Positions 9,245-17,226 of a DNA stretch of 64,000 nt are shown here, one piece after another (position 1 is the first letter of the stretch; every line of letters starts with the position of its first letter). Position numbers and translations under genes: made by a program. The notes under the pieces are model-generated. The model was not told where the DNA came from and did not search any database. It worked only from the letters and a program-made list of their open reading frames with translations. The DNA is from Bacteroidaceae bacterium (GTDB taxonomy: Bacteria > Bacteroidota > Bacteroidia > Bacteroidales > Bacteroidaceae). The stretch spans positions 32,475 through 96,474 of the forward strand of contig JAFXGV010000026.1 in the NCBI GenBank assembly GCA_017536765.1, in the 5' to 3' direction.

Positions 9245-9973
9245 TTGAACCTTATAATCGACATAGGAAACAACAGCGCCAAGTTCTTTCTTTTCAGCGG
9301 AGCGCAGATGATACTGCATACACGACGCGAAAAGAATTACCGCGAATTATTGCAGGAATGGAGCGCGCAATATGGCATTGAACGAGCCATAGTTTCCACA
9401 GTCGTAGACCTCACGGAAGAGGAAAAAGGAGATATAGAGGAACTCGGCTGCCCCATACTGTGGTTCAGCAACCAAACACCTATGCCCATAGGCATAAAAT
9501 ACAGCACACCGCACACTTTGGGGTGCGACCGCCTGGCTGCCGCCATTGGCGCTATGGGCGAAGCCCCCGCACGCAACCTTTTGGTAATAGATGCAGGTAG
9601 TGCCATAACCATCGATTTTGTGGACAAGGAGGGAAATTTCCGTTGCGGTAATATAGCCCCGGGAGTGAAAATGCGTCTGAGGGCACTGCACGAGTTTACC
9701 GCCCGCCTGCCACTTGTGAACAAGGAGGGTGATACACCCACGCTTGGCTACGACACCGAAACAGCCATACGCAGCGGAGTTATCAGAGGTATTTGCCACG
9801 AAATAGATGGATACATTAACGAAATAAGGGAAATTTATGGTGATGTTTTTGTTTTTTTAACGGGTGGAGACGAAAAAACATTGATAAATAACATAAAAAA
9901 TCGCATCTTTGCCGATAAATTCCTCGTTGCGAAAGGATTGAACAAGATTTTATCTTATTATGATATTAAATAG
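9245..9973 (+). CDS. coaX: Type III pantothenate kinase, TTG start
   Basis: A 242-residue cytosolic kinase that phosphorylates pantothenate, the first step of coenzyme A synthesis. It shows the type III (CoaX) motifs of the ASKHA fold: IDIGNNSAKFF at residues 4-14, the CDRLAAAIGA segment, DAGSAITIDFV and GNIAPGVKMRLRALHEFT. Length is normal for the family. No ATG is available: an in-frame stop lies about 15 bases upstream, and the first usable codon is TTG at 9245 (or ATT at 9242), directly encoding the conserved N-terminus. The last 14 bases overlap the next gene. Confidence 0.93.
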   Translation: MNLIIDIGNNSAKFFLFSGAQMILHTRREKNYRELLQEWSAQYGIERAIVSTVVDLTEEEKGDIEELGCPILWFSNQTPMPIGIKYSTPHTLGCDRLAAAIGAMGEAPARNLLVIDAGSAITIDFVDKEGNFRCGNIAPGVKMRLRALHEFTARLPLVNKEGDTPTLGYDTETAIRSGVIRGICHEIDGYINEIREIYGDVFVFLTGGDEKTLINNIKNRIFADKFLVAKGLNKILSYYDIK

Positions 9974-11201
9974 AGTAATATTTACATTTATTTTAACAAT
10001 AACAACCATTGTGGCTGCCGTGGCCGACAATGGTATAAACTCCCCCTACTCGCGTTATGGTATGGGAGTGCTGGCCGACCAGAACTTAGGCGTAAACCGC
10101 CAGATGGGCGGCTTGGGATATGCCTTGCGCAGTGGCAGCTACATAAACCTGCTTAACCCCGCCTCTTTTGCCGCAGCCGACACGCTCACTATGCTGTTCG
10201 ATGCCGGTTTCTCCATTCAAAACGTGAATTTCAAAGAGGGCAACGTGCAGAAGAATGCCAAGAACGGCAGTTTCGACTACCTGGCAATGCAGTTCCGCGC
10301 CTACAAGAACGTGGGTGTGAGCATAGGTTTCCTCCCCTACTCCAACGTGGGTTACTCATTTGCCACAAGCACAAGCGAAGGAGGCAAGGAGAGCACCAGC
10401 AACTACAATGGCGAGGGTGGCATATACCAGCCATACATAGGTGTGGGTTGGTCACCCGTAAAAAACCTGTCGGTGGGAATGATGGCATCGTATATTTATG
10501 GCGATATCTCGCACACCATATACAACAACTTTGCCGAGAGCAACATCACCGATATGCAGCGCCAATACTTGGTCGATGTGAGAAGCTACAAATTAGATTT
10601 CGGAGCGCAATACACCGCGGAACTAAACAACAAGCACAAGATAACATTTGGTGCCACATATTCGTTAGGACACGATTTGGGTGCCGATGCAATGAAGATT
10701 GAAACCATTACGACAAGCGACACCACAAAGATTGACGGTGCATTTTCACTTCCACATACTTTCGGCATTGGTGTATTATATAACTACAACGACAATTGGA
10801 AGATTGGTGCCGACTACACATTCCAGGATTGGAGCAAGGCCGGTTTCTTCGGGCACGACAAGGGTGTGAGCCGCAGCAAGGTATCGGTAGGTGCCGAGTA
10901 CTCGCCCAACAAGATGATGTCACGCAACCTTTTGAAGAAGATGAACTACCGTATGGGAGCATTCTATGCGCAACCCTACACCGAAGTGCAGGGACAAAAA
11001 GGGTGCGAGGAGTATGGTCTCAGTGCCGGCTTCTCAATGCCCATCATCAACAGAATAAACAACCGCTCGGTACTGCACGTATCGGGGCAGCTTATAAGAA
11101 TGGAGCCTAAAGGAGCAGGCCTCATTGCCGAAACCTATATGCGCCTGAACATAGGCCTCACATTCAACGAAAGCTGGTTTATGAAGATAAGAGTGAGATA
11201 A
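9960..11201 (+). CDS. Outer membrane beta-barrel protein, FadL/PorV-like, function unknown
   Basis: A 413-residue exported protein with a signal peptide ending near AVADNG, followed by SPYSRYGMGVL, a motif seen in a conserved family of Bacteroidota outer membrane proteins. The rest shows alternating hydrophobic/aromatic strands and ends with a strand reaching the C-terminus (ESWFMKIRVR), consistent with a beta-barrel resembling the FadL group. It overlaps coaX by 14 bases and is followed after 18 bases by a TPR protein, so the three are probably co-transcribed. A transport role is possible; no substrate can be inferred. Confidence 0.7.
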   Translation: MILNRVIFTFILTITTIVAAVADNGINSPYSRYGMGVLADQNLGVNRQMGGLGYALRSGSYINLLNPASFAAADTLTMLFDAGFSIQNVNFKEGNVQKNAKNGSFDYLAMQFRAYKNVGVSIGFLPYSNVGYSFATSTSEGGKESTSNYNGEGGIYQPYIGVGWSPVKNLSVGMMASYIYGDISHTIYNNFAESNITDMQRQYLVDVRSYKLDFGAQYTAELNNKHKITFGATYSLGHDLGADAMKIETITTSDTTKIDGAFSLPHTFGIGVLYNYNDNWKIGADYTFQDWSKAGFFGHDKGVSRSKVSVGAEYSPNKMMSRNLLKKMNYRMGAFYAQPYTEVQGQKGCEEYGLSAGFSMPIINRINNRSVLHVSGQLIRMEPKGAGLIAETYMRLNIGLTFNESWFMKIRVR

Positions 11202-11219
11202 ACAAAATAATTAAGAGAT

Positions 11220-12659
11220 ATGAAAAAAAGCATTTTAGTACTTATGACACTTGCCGTTTCTTGCCTATATGCACAGAACGGAATCACAAACAACACACGA
11301 TTCGGCGTGGGAGAGGATAGTTTGAAATGCACCGAGAACATCTTCCTTGTGAACCAGGCCGTTAAAGGCAGCAAACCCAAATACGACGATTGTGTGCAGG
11401 CTTATCCCCTGTGGAAAGACATCTTCACCAATTTCCCCGTTGCACGCGTGGATACTTACACAAATGGCACAAAACTGCTAAAGGCTCTCATTGCAAAAGA
11501 GACCGATGCAGCAAAGAAGGCTGTTTACATAGAGGAACTTATGGCAACATACGACCAGGAGATAAAATACCTCGACTACTTGCAGGAGATAACCAAGACT
11601 CCCCTTTCAAAGGGCGAAATCCTTGGTAAGAAGGCACTCGACTACATACAGATTGTTCCCAATGCCGACCTTGACCAGGCATATGATATGCTTGCAGAAT
11701 CGGTGGGCATCGAGAAAGGCCAGTCGGACTTCAAGGTGACAGAGCAGTTTATGAAACAGTCGGCTCTCAAATACAAGAGAAACAAAGAGGGCCACGGCGA
11801 GCAGATTATCGAGGACTACTTGAATGCATCGGTTTACATTGTGGACGTACTCGATAAATATTACGAGAGAATAGAGCACTACACCAACAAATACAACGAG
11901 TATGGCGATCCCAAGGACAGCACACGCGCAGCAGGATACAGCACATACATCGACTATTCACGTATTGCACGTAACAACATAGATGCCTATTTCATAAACA
12001 GCGGTGCTGCCAAGTGCGAGGACCTCAACGAGATATACGCAGCAAAGGTTGAGGAGAACAAAGACAACATCGAGTACCTGAACAAGGTTATTTCGGTAAT
12101 GGGTATGCTTAAGTGTACCAACGAAGATACATACCTCACAGCATCGGAGTATGCTCTTGCCATAGAGCCCACAGCCAAGGCTGCTATGGGTTGCGGTTAC
12201 CGCTACTACAAGAAGGGCGAGATTGACAAGGCTATGGAGCTCTTCGACCAGGCTATCGAACTTGAAACATCTGTTACCAACAAGGCCGATATGTGCTACA
12301 AGGTTGGTGCAGTATACTATGGTTTGAAAAAGTTCATCAAGGCACGTGAGTATGCACAGAAGGCTATTGCGCTCAACTCCAAGTTCGGCCAGCCCTATAT
12401 TCTTATTGCACAGTGCTACGCTGCCAACCCCAACTGGAGCGAGGATGGCGTGATGAACCGTTGTACATACTATGCAGCGCTCGACAAACTCTACCGCGCA
12501 AAGGCTGTCGATCCCTCGGTAAAGAAGGAGGCCGACAAGTTCATCGGTACATACAAATCGTACTTGCCCGAGATTAGCGACATCTTTATGAAGGGTTACA
12601 AGAGCGGTTCAAAAATAACCATTGGTGGCTGGATAAATGAAACAACAACAATTCAGTAA
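11220..12659 (+). CDS. Exported TPR-repeat protein
   Basis: A 479-residue periplasmic protein with a signal peptide (cleavage near CLYAQ). The middle and C-terminal parts are helical with tetratricopeptide repeats, clearest in the segment with GYRYYKKGEIDKAMELFDQA and the following KVGAVYYGLKKFIKAREYAQ (about residues 320-390). TPR proteins of this kind serve as scaffolds. It sits between the outer membrane protein gene and lptC, and its last 23 bases overlap the start of lptC, so a link to outer membrane or LPS assembly is plausible but only inferred from position. Confidence 0.75.
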   Translation: MKKSILVLMTLAVSCLYAQNGITNNTRFGVGEDSLKCTENIFLVNQAVKGSKPKYDDCVQAYPLWKDIFTNFPVARVDTYTNGTKLLKALIAKETDAAKKAVYIEELMATYDQEIKYLDYLQEITKTPLSKGEILGKKALDYIQIVPNADLDQAYDMLAESVGIEKGQSDFKVTEQFMKQSALKYKRNKEGHGEQIIEDYLNASVYIVDVLDKYYERIEHYTNKYNEYGDPKDSTRAAGYSTYIDYSRIARNNIDAYFINSGAAKCEDLNEIYAAKVEENKDNIEYLNKVISVMGMLKCTNEDTYLTASEYALAIEPTAKAAMGCGYRYYKKGEIDKAMELFDQAIELETSVTNKADMCYKVGAVYYGLKKFIKAREYAQKAIALNSKFGQPYILIAQCYAANPNWSEDGVMNRCTYYAALDKLYRAKAVDPSVKKEADKFIGTYKSYLPEISDIFMKGYKSGSKITIGGWINETTTIQ

Positions 12660-13221
12660 AGTGTATAATAATATAATAGGTACAACAATCGCATTTTTTG
12701 CGATTGTTGTGCTGTTTTTTCAATTTTCTTGCCAAAGCGGCAAGAAAAAAGAGGCTGTTGCCTTTGAAGAACCCGATTCCATTGCTATGATGAGCACCTA
12801 CGGGGTAAGCACCCTCATAAGCGATTCGGGAAGAATAAGCTACAAGATTGATGCCGAGGAGTGGATGGTATATGACAAGCGCAACCCACCCCATTGGGCA
12901 TTTGAAAAGGGCGCAATGCTAGAAAAATATGACAGAGATATGAATGTGGAGGCTGTTATAAAGTGTGACACAGCATATTTCTACACCGATGCCAAATTGT
13001 GGAAACTTATTGGCAACGTGGATATAAGAAACATAAAGAACGAGAAATTCTTTACCGACCTGCTCTACTGGAGCCAGGAGGAAAAACGCATCTATTCCGA
13101 TGCATACATAAAAATTGAACAAGAAGACCAAATAACCGAGGGGTATGGGTTCACAGCCGACCAGAATCTCGACACCTGGCTCATTAAGAACACCAAAGGA
13201 ATATACCCCATCGGAGAATAA
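12637..13221 (+). CDS. lptC: LPS export periplasmic protein LptC
   Basis: A 194-residue protein with one N-terminal membrane anchor (residues about 14-31) followed by a beta-rich periplasmic domain typical of LptC, which passes LPS from the LptBFG ABC transporter to LptA. The segment ISDSGRISYKIDAEEW and the run of short strands fit the LptC/LptA beta-jellyroll. A Cys (FSCQSG) after the anchor resembles a lipobox. The codons for the anchor are unusual: they contain two perfect hairpins and a T-tract forming an intrinsic terminator (12679-12720). The start overlaps the TPR gene by 23 bases and the next gene follows after 6 bases. Confidence 0.85.
   Translation: MKQQQFSKVYNNIIGTTIAFFAIVVLFFQFSCQSGKKKEAVAFEEPDSIAMMSTYGVSTLISDSGRISYKIDAEEWMVYDKRNPPHWAFEKGAMLEKYDRDMNVEAVIKCDTAYFYTDAKLWKLIGNVDIRNIKNEKFFTDLLYWSQEEKRIYSDAYIKIEQEDQITEGYGFTADQNLDTWLIKNTKGIYPIGE
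12679..12720 (+). terminator. Intrinsic terminator inside the lptC coding sequence
   Basis: Arms 12679-12693 and 12699-12713 pair over 15 positions (12 Watson-Crick in a row plus a G-C flanked by two G-U pairs) around a five-T loop, followed by G and TTTTTT at 12715-12720. This is a textbook Rho-independent terminator, but it lies 43 bases inside lptC, in the codons for its membrane anchor, just after the TPR gene stop codon. Confidence 0.75.
12724..12748 (+). other. Second perfect hairpin in lptC
   Basis: TTTTCTTGCC (12724-12733) and GGCAAGAAAA (12739-12748) form a perfect 10-pair stem with loop AAAGC, beginning three bases after the terminator T-tract. Two such stems side by side in the first 40 codons of a gene are unlikely to be coding chance. 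Confidence 0.6.
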
Positions 13222-13227
13222 TCATAT

Positions 13228-14490
13228 ATGACAACCACCTTTATTCTATTAGTTATCGTTATACTATTGTCGGCTCTGTTCTCGGGAATGGAAATTGCCT
13301 TCATAGCATCGAACAAGCTGCTTATGGGCATCGACCTGAATGAACGCAACGCAACATCTTATGTACTAAACCGTTTCTATTCGAACAGCAACAATTTCAT
13401 ATCGGCCCTGCTTGTCGGTAACAACATAGTGCTTGTTATCTATGGTATATTGATGGCCGACATACTGAACACCCTGTTCCTTGAGGAGCTTACCACATCA
13501 ACCTCACTGAGGCTCATTTTAGAAACGGTAATATCTACCGTGGTAATTATACTCACAGGTGAATTTGTGCCCAAGGCTCTCTTTAGAGCGAACCCCAACG
13601 GAGCATTGAAAAGATTTGCCCTTTTCACATACCTGCTGTATATACTGCTCTATCCCCTATCGCGTTTCACCAGCTGGCTTGCGTGCGTAGTGATGCGTAT
13701 GTTCAACATAAAGATTGAGAAAGAGACACGAGAAACAACCTTCTCGAAACGCGAGCTCAACAACCTGATACAGGATTCTATAGAGAATGCAAAAGAGGAG
13801 GAGGAGATTGACAACGATGTGAGGATATTCCAAAATGTACTCGACTTTTCAAACATCAAGGTGCGCGACTGCTATGTGCCCCGCACCGAAATTGAGGCAG
13901 TGGAGATAAACACCCCGTTGGAGGAGCTGAAGAGCCTTTTCATAGAGTCGGGGCACTCGAAGATTGTTGTATTCAAGGAGAACATTGACAACATCATAGG
14001 CTACATACACTCATCGGAACTATTCCGTAATGCCAACAAATGGCAGCAACGCATATGCCGTATGCCCATTGTACCCGAAACACTGTCGGCACACAAGCTT
14101 ATGCGCACACTTATGCAGCAGAAGAAGTCGCTTGCGGTGGTGGTTGACGAGTTTGGCGGCACATCGGGCATAATATCGCTCGAAGACCTTGTAGAAGAGA
14201 TATTTGGCGAAATAGAGGACGAACACGACAACACAAACCACGTTGCAAAGGTGTTGAACACAGGCGAGTACCTGCTGTCGTGCCGTTTGGAGATTGAGAG
14301 AGTGAACGAGATGTTCGACTTGGGAATACCCGAATCGGAAGAATATCAGACACTTGGTGGTTTCATTCTTGCCAAGCACCAGCGTTTCCCCGCACTGAAC
14401 GAAACAATAAAAATTGGCAAATTCCAAATACAGATTATAAAGAAACACAGCACCAAGATTGAACTTGTAAAATTAAAGATTCTCGACTGA
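13228..14490 (+). CDS. CNNM/CBS-domain membrane protein (HlyC/CorC-like, GldE-type)
   Basis: A 420-residue inner membrane protein. Three or four membrane segments in the first about 150 residues form the CNNM (DUF21) domain, starting ILLSALFSGMEIAFIASNK. Two CBS repeats follow (about residues 205-330; VPRTEIEAVE and SLAVVVDEFGGTSGIIS with LEDLVEEIFGEIEDE), then a CorC/HlyC C-terminal domain. Members are linked to divalent cation export; in gliding Bacteroidota the similar GldE accompanies the motility genes, but none are seen here. It starts 6 bases after lptC and is the last gene of this unit. Confidence 0.85.
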   Translation: MTTTFILLVIVILLSALFSGMEIAFIASNKLLMGIDLNERNATSYVLNRFYSNSNNFISALLVGNNIVLVIYGILMADILNTLFLEELTTSTSLRLILETVISTVVIILTGEFVPKALFRANPNGALKRFALFTYLLYILLYPLSRFTSWLACVVMRMFNIKIEKETRETTFSKRELNNLIQDSIENAKEEEEIDNDVRIFQNVLDFSNIKVRDCYVPRTEIEAVEINTPLEELKSLFIESGHSKIVVFKENIDNIIGYIHSSELFRNANKWQQRICRMPIVPETLSAHKLMRTLMQQKKSLAVVVDEFGGTSGIISLEDLVEEIFGEIEDEHDNTNHVAKVLNTGEYLLSCRLEIERVNEMFDLGIPESEEYQTLGGFILAKHQRFPALNETIKIGKFQIQIIKKHSTKIELVKLKILD

Positions 14491-14613
14491 TAGGATAAAA
14501 TGTTACAGTAAACGCTTTTAATGAAGAAAAAGCAGAAAATAAAGTTAAGAAAAAGCGACAAAAACAGGGTTTAACTTTTTGCTTTATTATTATAATAATT
14601 AAAAGCTATTTTG

Positions 14614-14621
14614 TATCTTTG
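14614..14621 (+). promoter_or_regulatory. -7 box TATCTTTG upstream of the foldase gene
   Basis: A full TAnnTTTG match 73 bases before the ATG at 14695, in a 204-base A+T-rich gap. No clear -33 TTG is at the expected distance. The predicted leader is about 67 bases. Confidence 0.65.
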
Positions 14622-14694
14622 CAGCCTTGGTTGCGAAAAACATACGATGAAAAACGACTTTTTAAGTATAATAACTAAAAACATATAAATAATT

Positions 14695-16818
14695 ATGGCA
14701 ACATTACAAAAATTGCGCAACATGGGTCCACTATTGGTTATCTTTGTGGGCTTGGCATTGTTTGCTTTCATTGCAGGCGATGCTTGGAGATTGTTCCAGT
14801 CACACACAGTAGACCAGAACGTGGGTAGTGTAAACGGAGAGAAACTTTCGGCAATGGATTTCCAGAAGATGTACGAGGAATATACCAATGCCGTTAAGTT
14901 TGCAAGAGGCACAAACGCCCTCACCGAGGACGAGATGAACCAGGTGAAAGACGAGGTATGGAGTACATATATCAGCAACCAGGTATTGTCTGCCGAGGCT
15001 GAGAAAGCCGGCCTCACCGTTACTGCAACCGAATTGCAGGCTATCGTAAACGCCGGTAGCGATCCTCTTCTTGCACAAACACCCTTCCGTAACGAGAAAG
15101 GTGTGTTTGACAAGGACATTCTCAACAACTTCCTAACACAGTACGATAACAACAAGGAGAACCCCGAGTTCTTGGAGCAGTACAAGCCTGTTTACGACTA
15201 CTGGAAGTTCATTGAGAAGACCATTATGCTCAATGCACTTACAGGTAAATACCAGGCATTGGTTCAAAACTCATTCATAGGCAACCCCATTGTTGCAAAG
15301 AGCAACTACGAAGCCAACAGCAACACATACGACATTGAGGTAGTGGCATATCCCTACTCTGCCGTTAAGGGTGACGACTGCGTTGCAACAGAGAGCGAGA
15401 TAGAAAAGCTCTACAACCAGAAGAAAGAGAACTACAAGCAGCCCTATGAGAGCCGTAGCATCAAGTATGCAAGCTACCGCGTTACTCCCAGCCCCGCCGA
15501 CCGCGAGGAGTTGCGTGCAGAACTTAGCGAGTATGCCGACTCTTTGAAGGCCGGCGATACCGACTACGCTTCTATCGTGCGCCTTGCAAGCAGTGAGGTT
15601 GCATATTCAGACCAACCTTGGCAGAAGAGCGCCTTCCCCGAGGAGGTGCAGGCTCGTTTGGATTCTGTAGCTGTGAACAGTGTTACAGGCCCCATCTACA
15701 GCCAGTCCGATGACTCTTATACAGTGTTCAAACTTTTGTCAAAGAGCACATTGCCCGATTCTGTGAAATATGATTTGTTGGTTGTAAGCGCCGAGAACAT
15801 TGAGAAGACCAACGCACTTGCCGACAGCCTCTTGGGCGCACTCAAAGGCGGTGCAAACTTTGCAGAGGTTTCAAAGAAATACAACCAGGAGAACAACGAG
15901 GGTATGTGGTTCACATCGGCTCAGTACGAGGGTATGCCCGTTGCAAGCAACTCTTTGATTGACAAATTAGTTGAAGGTAAAAAATGTGGTTACGAAGTTG
16001 TTGATATTGAGAATGCAAACTCAAAGGCAATCGTACGTATCACCGAAAGCAAAAATCCTGTTGAGAAATATCACGCAGTGGTTATTAAGCGTGCAAACGA
16101 GTTCAGCAAAGACACCTACAACGATGCATACAATAAGTTCAGCCAATTCGTGGCAAACTGCAAAGATGCTGCCGATATGGAGGCAAAGGCCGACGAGTTT
16201 GGTTTCCGCGTGATGACACAGAACAACATCCACACAGGTACACACAAGGTTGCCAACATTGCGGGCACACGCGATGCTCTCAGATGGATATTCGAAGCTG
16301 CCGAGGGCGACATTTCTCCCCTCTACGAGTGTGGCGAGAACGACTACCTGTTGGTAGCCGCCGTTACAGCAGTGAACGAGAAGGGTTATGCACCCCTTGA
16401 GAACCTCCGTCATATGCTCGGTTACGAGATTGCCAATGACAAGAAGGCTAAGAAGATTATGGCCGAAATAAAGGGCAAGACAATGGAGCAGATTAAGGGA
16501 ATGGAGAATGTGAAGAGCTGCGAAACAAAACGCATCTCATTCAGCGCTCCCGCTTACATCAGCGCCACAGCATCTAACGAGCCCGCTATCAGTGCCATTG
16601 CCGGCAAACTGAACATTGGCCAGGAGAGCGCACCCATCAAGGGTAATAACGGTGTTTACGTTATTAAGCTTGTTGCAAAGAACGCAAAGGGCGGCGAGTT
16701 CAATGCCAAGAGCGAGGAGGATGCTATAAAGACTATGGGCGCACGCAACAGCAACAATATATTTGGCGAGCTCATACAGAATGCCGAAATTGAAGACAAT
16801 AGATATCGTTTCTTCTAA
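14695..16818 (+). CDS. SurA N-terminal/parvulin-type peptidyl-prolyl isomerase (PpiD-like)
   Basis: A 707-residue periplasmic foldase tethered by one N-terminal membrane helix (LLVIFVGLALFAFIAGDAW, residues about 13-32). A SurA_N-like helical domain follows (GSVNGEKLSAMDFQKMYEEY onward), then a parvulin-type PPIase domain around residues 340-450 (segment with GANFAEVSKKYNQ) and a second helical/C-terminal domain. This layout and length match the PpiD-like proteins of Bacteroidota, which help fold outer membrane and secreted proteins. It has its own promoter box and is followed by a strong terminator, so it is probably monocistronic. Confidence 0.88.
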   Translation: MATLQKLRNMGPLLVIFVGLALFAFIAGDAWRLFQSHTVDQNVGSVNGEKLSAMDFQKMYEEYTNAVKFARGTNALTEDEMNQVKDEVWSTYISNQVLSAEAEKAGLTVTATELQAIVNAGSDPLLAQTPFRNEKGVFDKDILNNFLTQYDNNKENPEFLEQYKPVYDYWKFIEKTIMLNALTGKYQALVQNSFIGNPIVAKSNYEANSNTYDIEVVAYPYSAVKGDDCVATESEIEKLYNQKKENYKQPYESRSIKYASYRVTPSPADREELRAELSEYADSLKAGDTDYASIVRLASSEVAYSDQPWQKSAFPEEVQARLDSVAVNSVTGPIYSQSDDSYTVFKLLSKSTLPDSVKYDLLVVSAENIEKTNALADSLLGALKGGANFAEVSKKYNQENNEGMWFTSAQYEGMPVASNSLIDKLVEGKKCGYEVVDIENANSKAIVRITESKNPVEKYHAVVIKRANEFSKDTYNDAYNKFSQFVANCKDAADMEAKADEFGFRVMTQNNIHTGTHKVANIAGTRDALRWIFEAAEGDISPLYECGENDYLLVAAVTAVNEKGYAPLENLRHMLGYEIANDKKAKKIMAEIKGKTMEQIKGMENVKSCETKRISFSAPAYISATASNEPAISAIAGKLNIGQESAPIKGNNGVYVIKLVAKNAKGGEFNAKSEEDAIKTMGARNSNNIFGELIQNAEIEDNRYRFF

Positions 16819-16840
16819 TTGGCAACACATAGCAATCATA

Positions 16841-16875
16841 AAACGAGGCAGCGACCAATGGTCGCTGCCTCGTTT
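16841..16875 (+). terminator. Intrinsic terminator after the foldase gene
   Basis: A perfect 16-pair stem (AAACGAGGCAGCGACC and its complement) with loop AAT, ending in GTTT, 22 bases after the stop codon at 16818. Confidence 0.85.
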
Positions 16876-16911
16876 GCGTTTCTATAATTTTTGATTGAGC
16901 CGAATTTTGGC

Positions 16912-16940
16912 AAAAAAAAGCGAGTGGATAACCACTCGCT
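16912..16940 (-). terminator. Terminator of the tRNA-Asn gene
   Basis: On the minus strand AGCGAGTGGTTATCCACTCGCT folds into a 9-pair stem followed by a run of eight T, starting 4 bases after the tRNA 3' end. Confidence 0.85.
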
Positions 16941-16944
16941 TTCG

Positions 16945-17018
16945 CTCTTCAGGTAGGACTTGAACCTACGACCCCCTGATTAACAGTCAGGTGCTCTAAC
17001 CGACTGAGCTACTGAAGA
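16945..17018 (-). tRNA. tRNA-Asn (anticodon GTT)
   Basis: A 74-base cloverleaf on the minus strand. The acceptor arms TCTTCAG and CTGAAGA pair fully, with G as discriminator base. The D-loop has AGCTCAGTCGGTTAGAGC, the anticodon stem CCTGA/TCAGG encloses the loop CTGTTAA with anticodon GTT, and the T-arm has GGTTCGAGTCC. CCA is not encoded. It is a lone tRNA gene with its own promoter and terminator. Confidence 0.96.
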
Positions 17019-17042
17019 ATTTGTCTCTCTTGTTTGACGATG

Positions 17043-17050
17043 CAAAAGTA
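17043..17050 (-). promoter_or_regulatory. -7 box TACTTTTG for tRNA-Asn
   Basis: Read on the minus strand, TACTTTTG lies 24 bases before the tRNA 5' end, and a TTG (complement of 17073-17075) lies 22 bases further upstream. Confidence 0.65.
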
Positions 17051-17160
17051 GTACATCTTTTTTAATCGTGCAAGCAATTCGCAGTTTTTTTTCAAAAAAA
17101 GTTGAATTTTTCTTTCAAACACCCCATTTCGGCCAAAAAAGAATAAAATACAACGAGAAA

Positions 17161-17193
17161 TTGGGTAAAAAAGCGATGAAAGCACTATCTTCG
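17161..17193 (+). promoter_or_regulatory. Promoter of the S41 protease gene (-33 TTG, -7 TATCTTCG)
   Basis: TATCTTCG at 17186-17193 with TTG at 17161-17163, 22 bases apart. The predicted transcript start near 17200 lies downstream of the longest possible start codon, which supports translation from 17227. Confidence 0.65.
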
Positions 17194-17226
17194 CGTAAAA
17201 TAAACAATATACAAGTGCTACCGATT

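Noticed and set aside
17068..17226. N-terminal extension of the S41 protease to 17068
   Set aside because: The extension lies upstream of the predicted promoter at 17186-17193, overlaps the tRNA-Asn promoter region and adds a Lys/Phe-rich stretch that would hide the membrane anchor.
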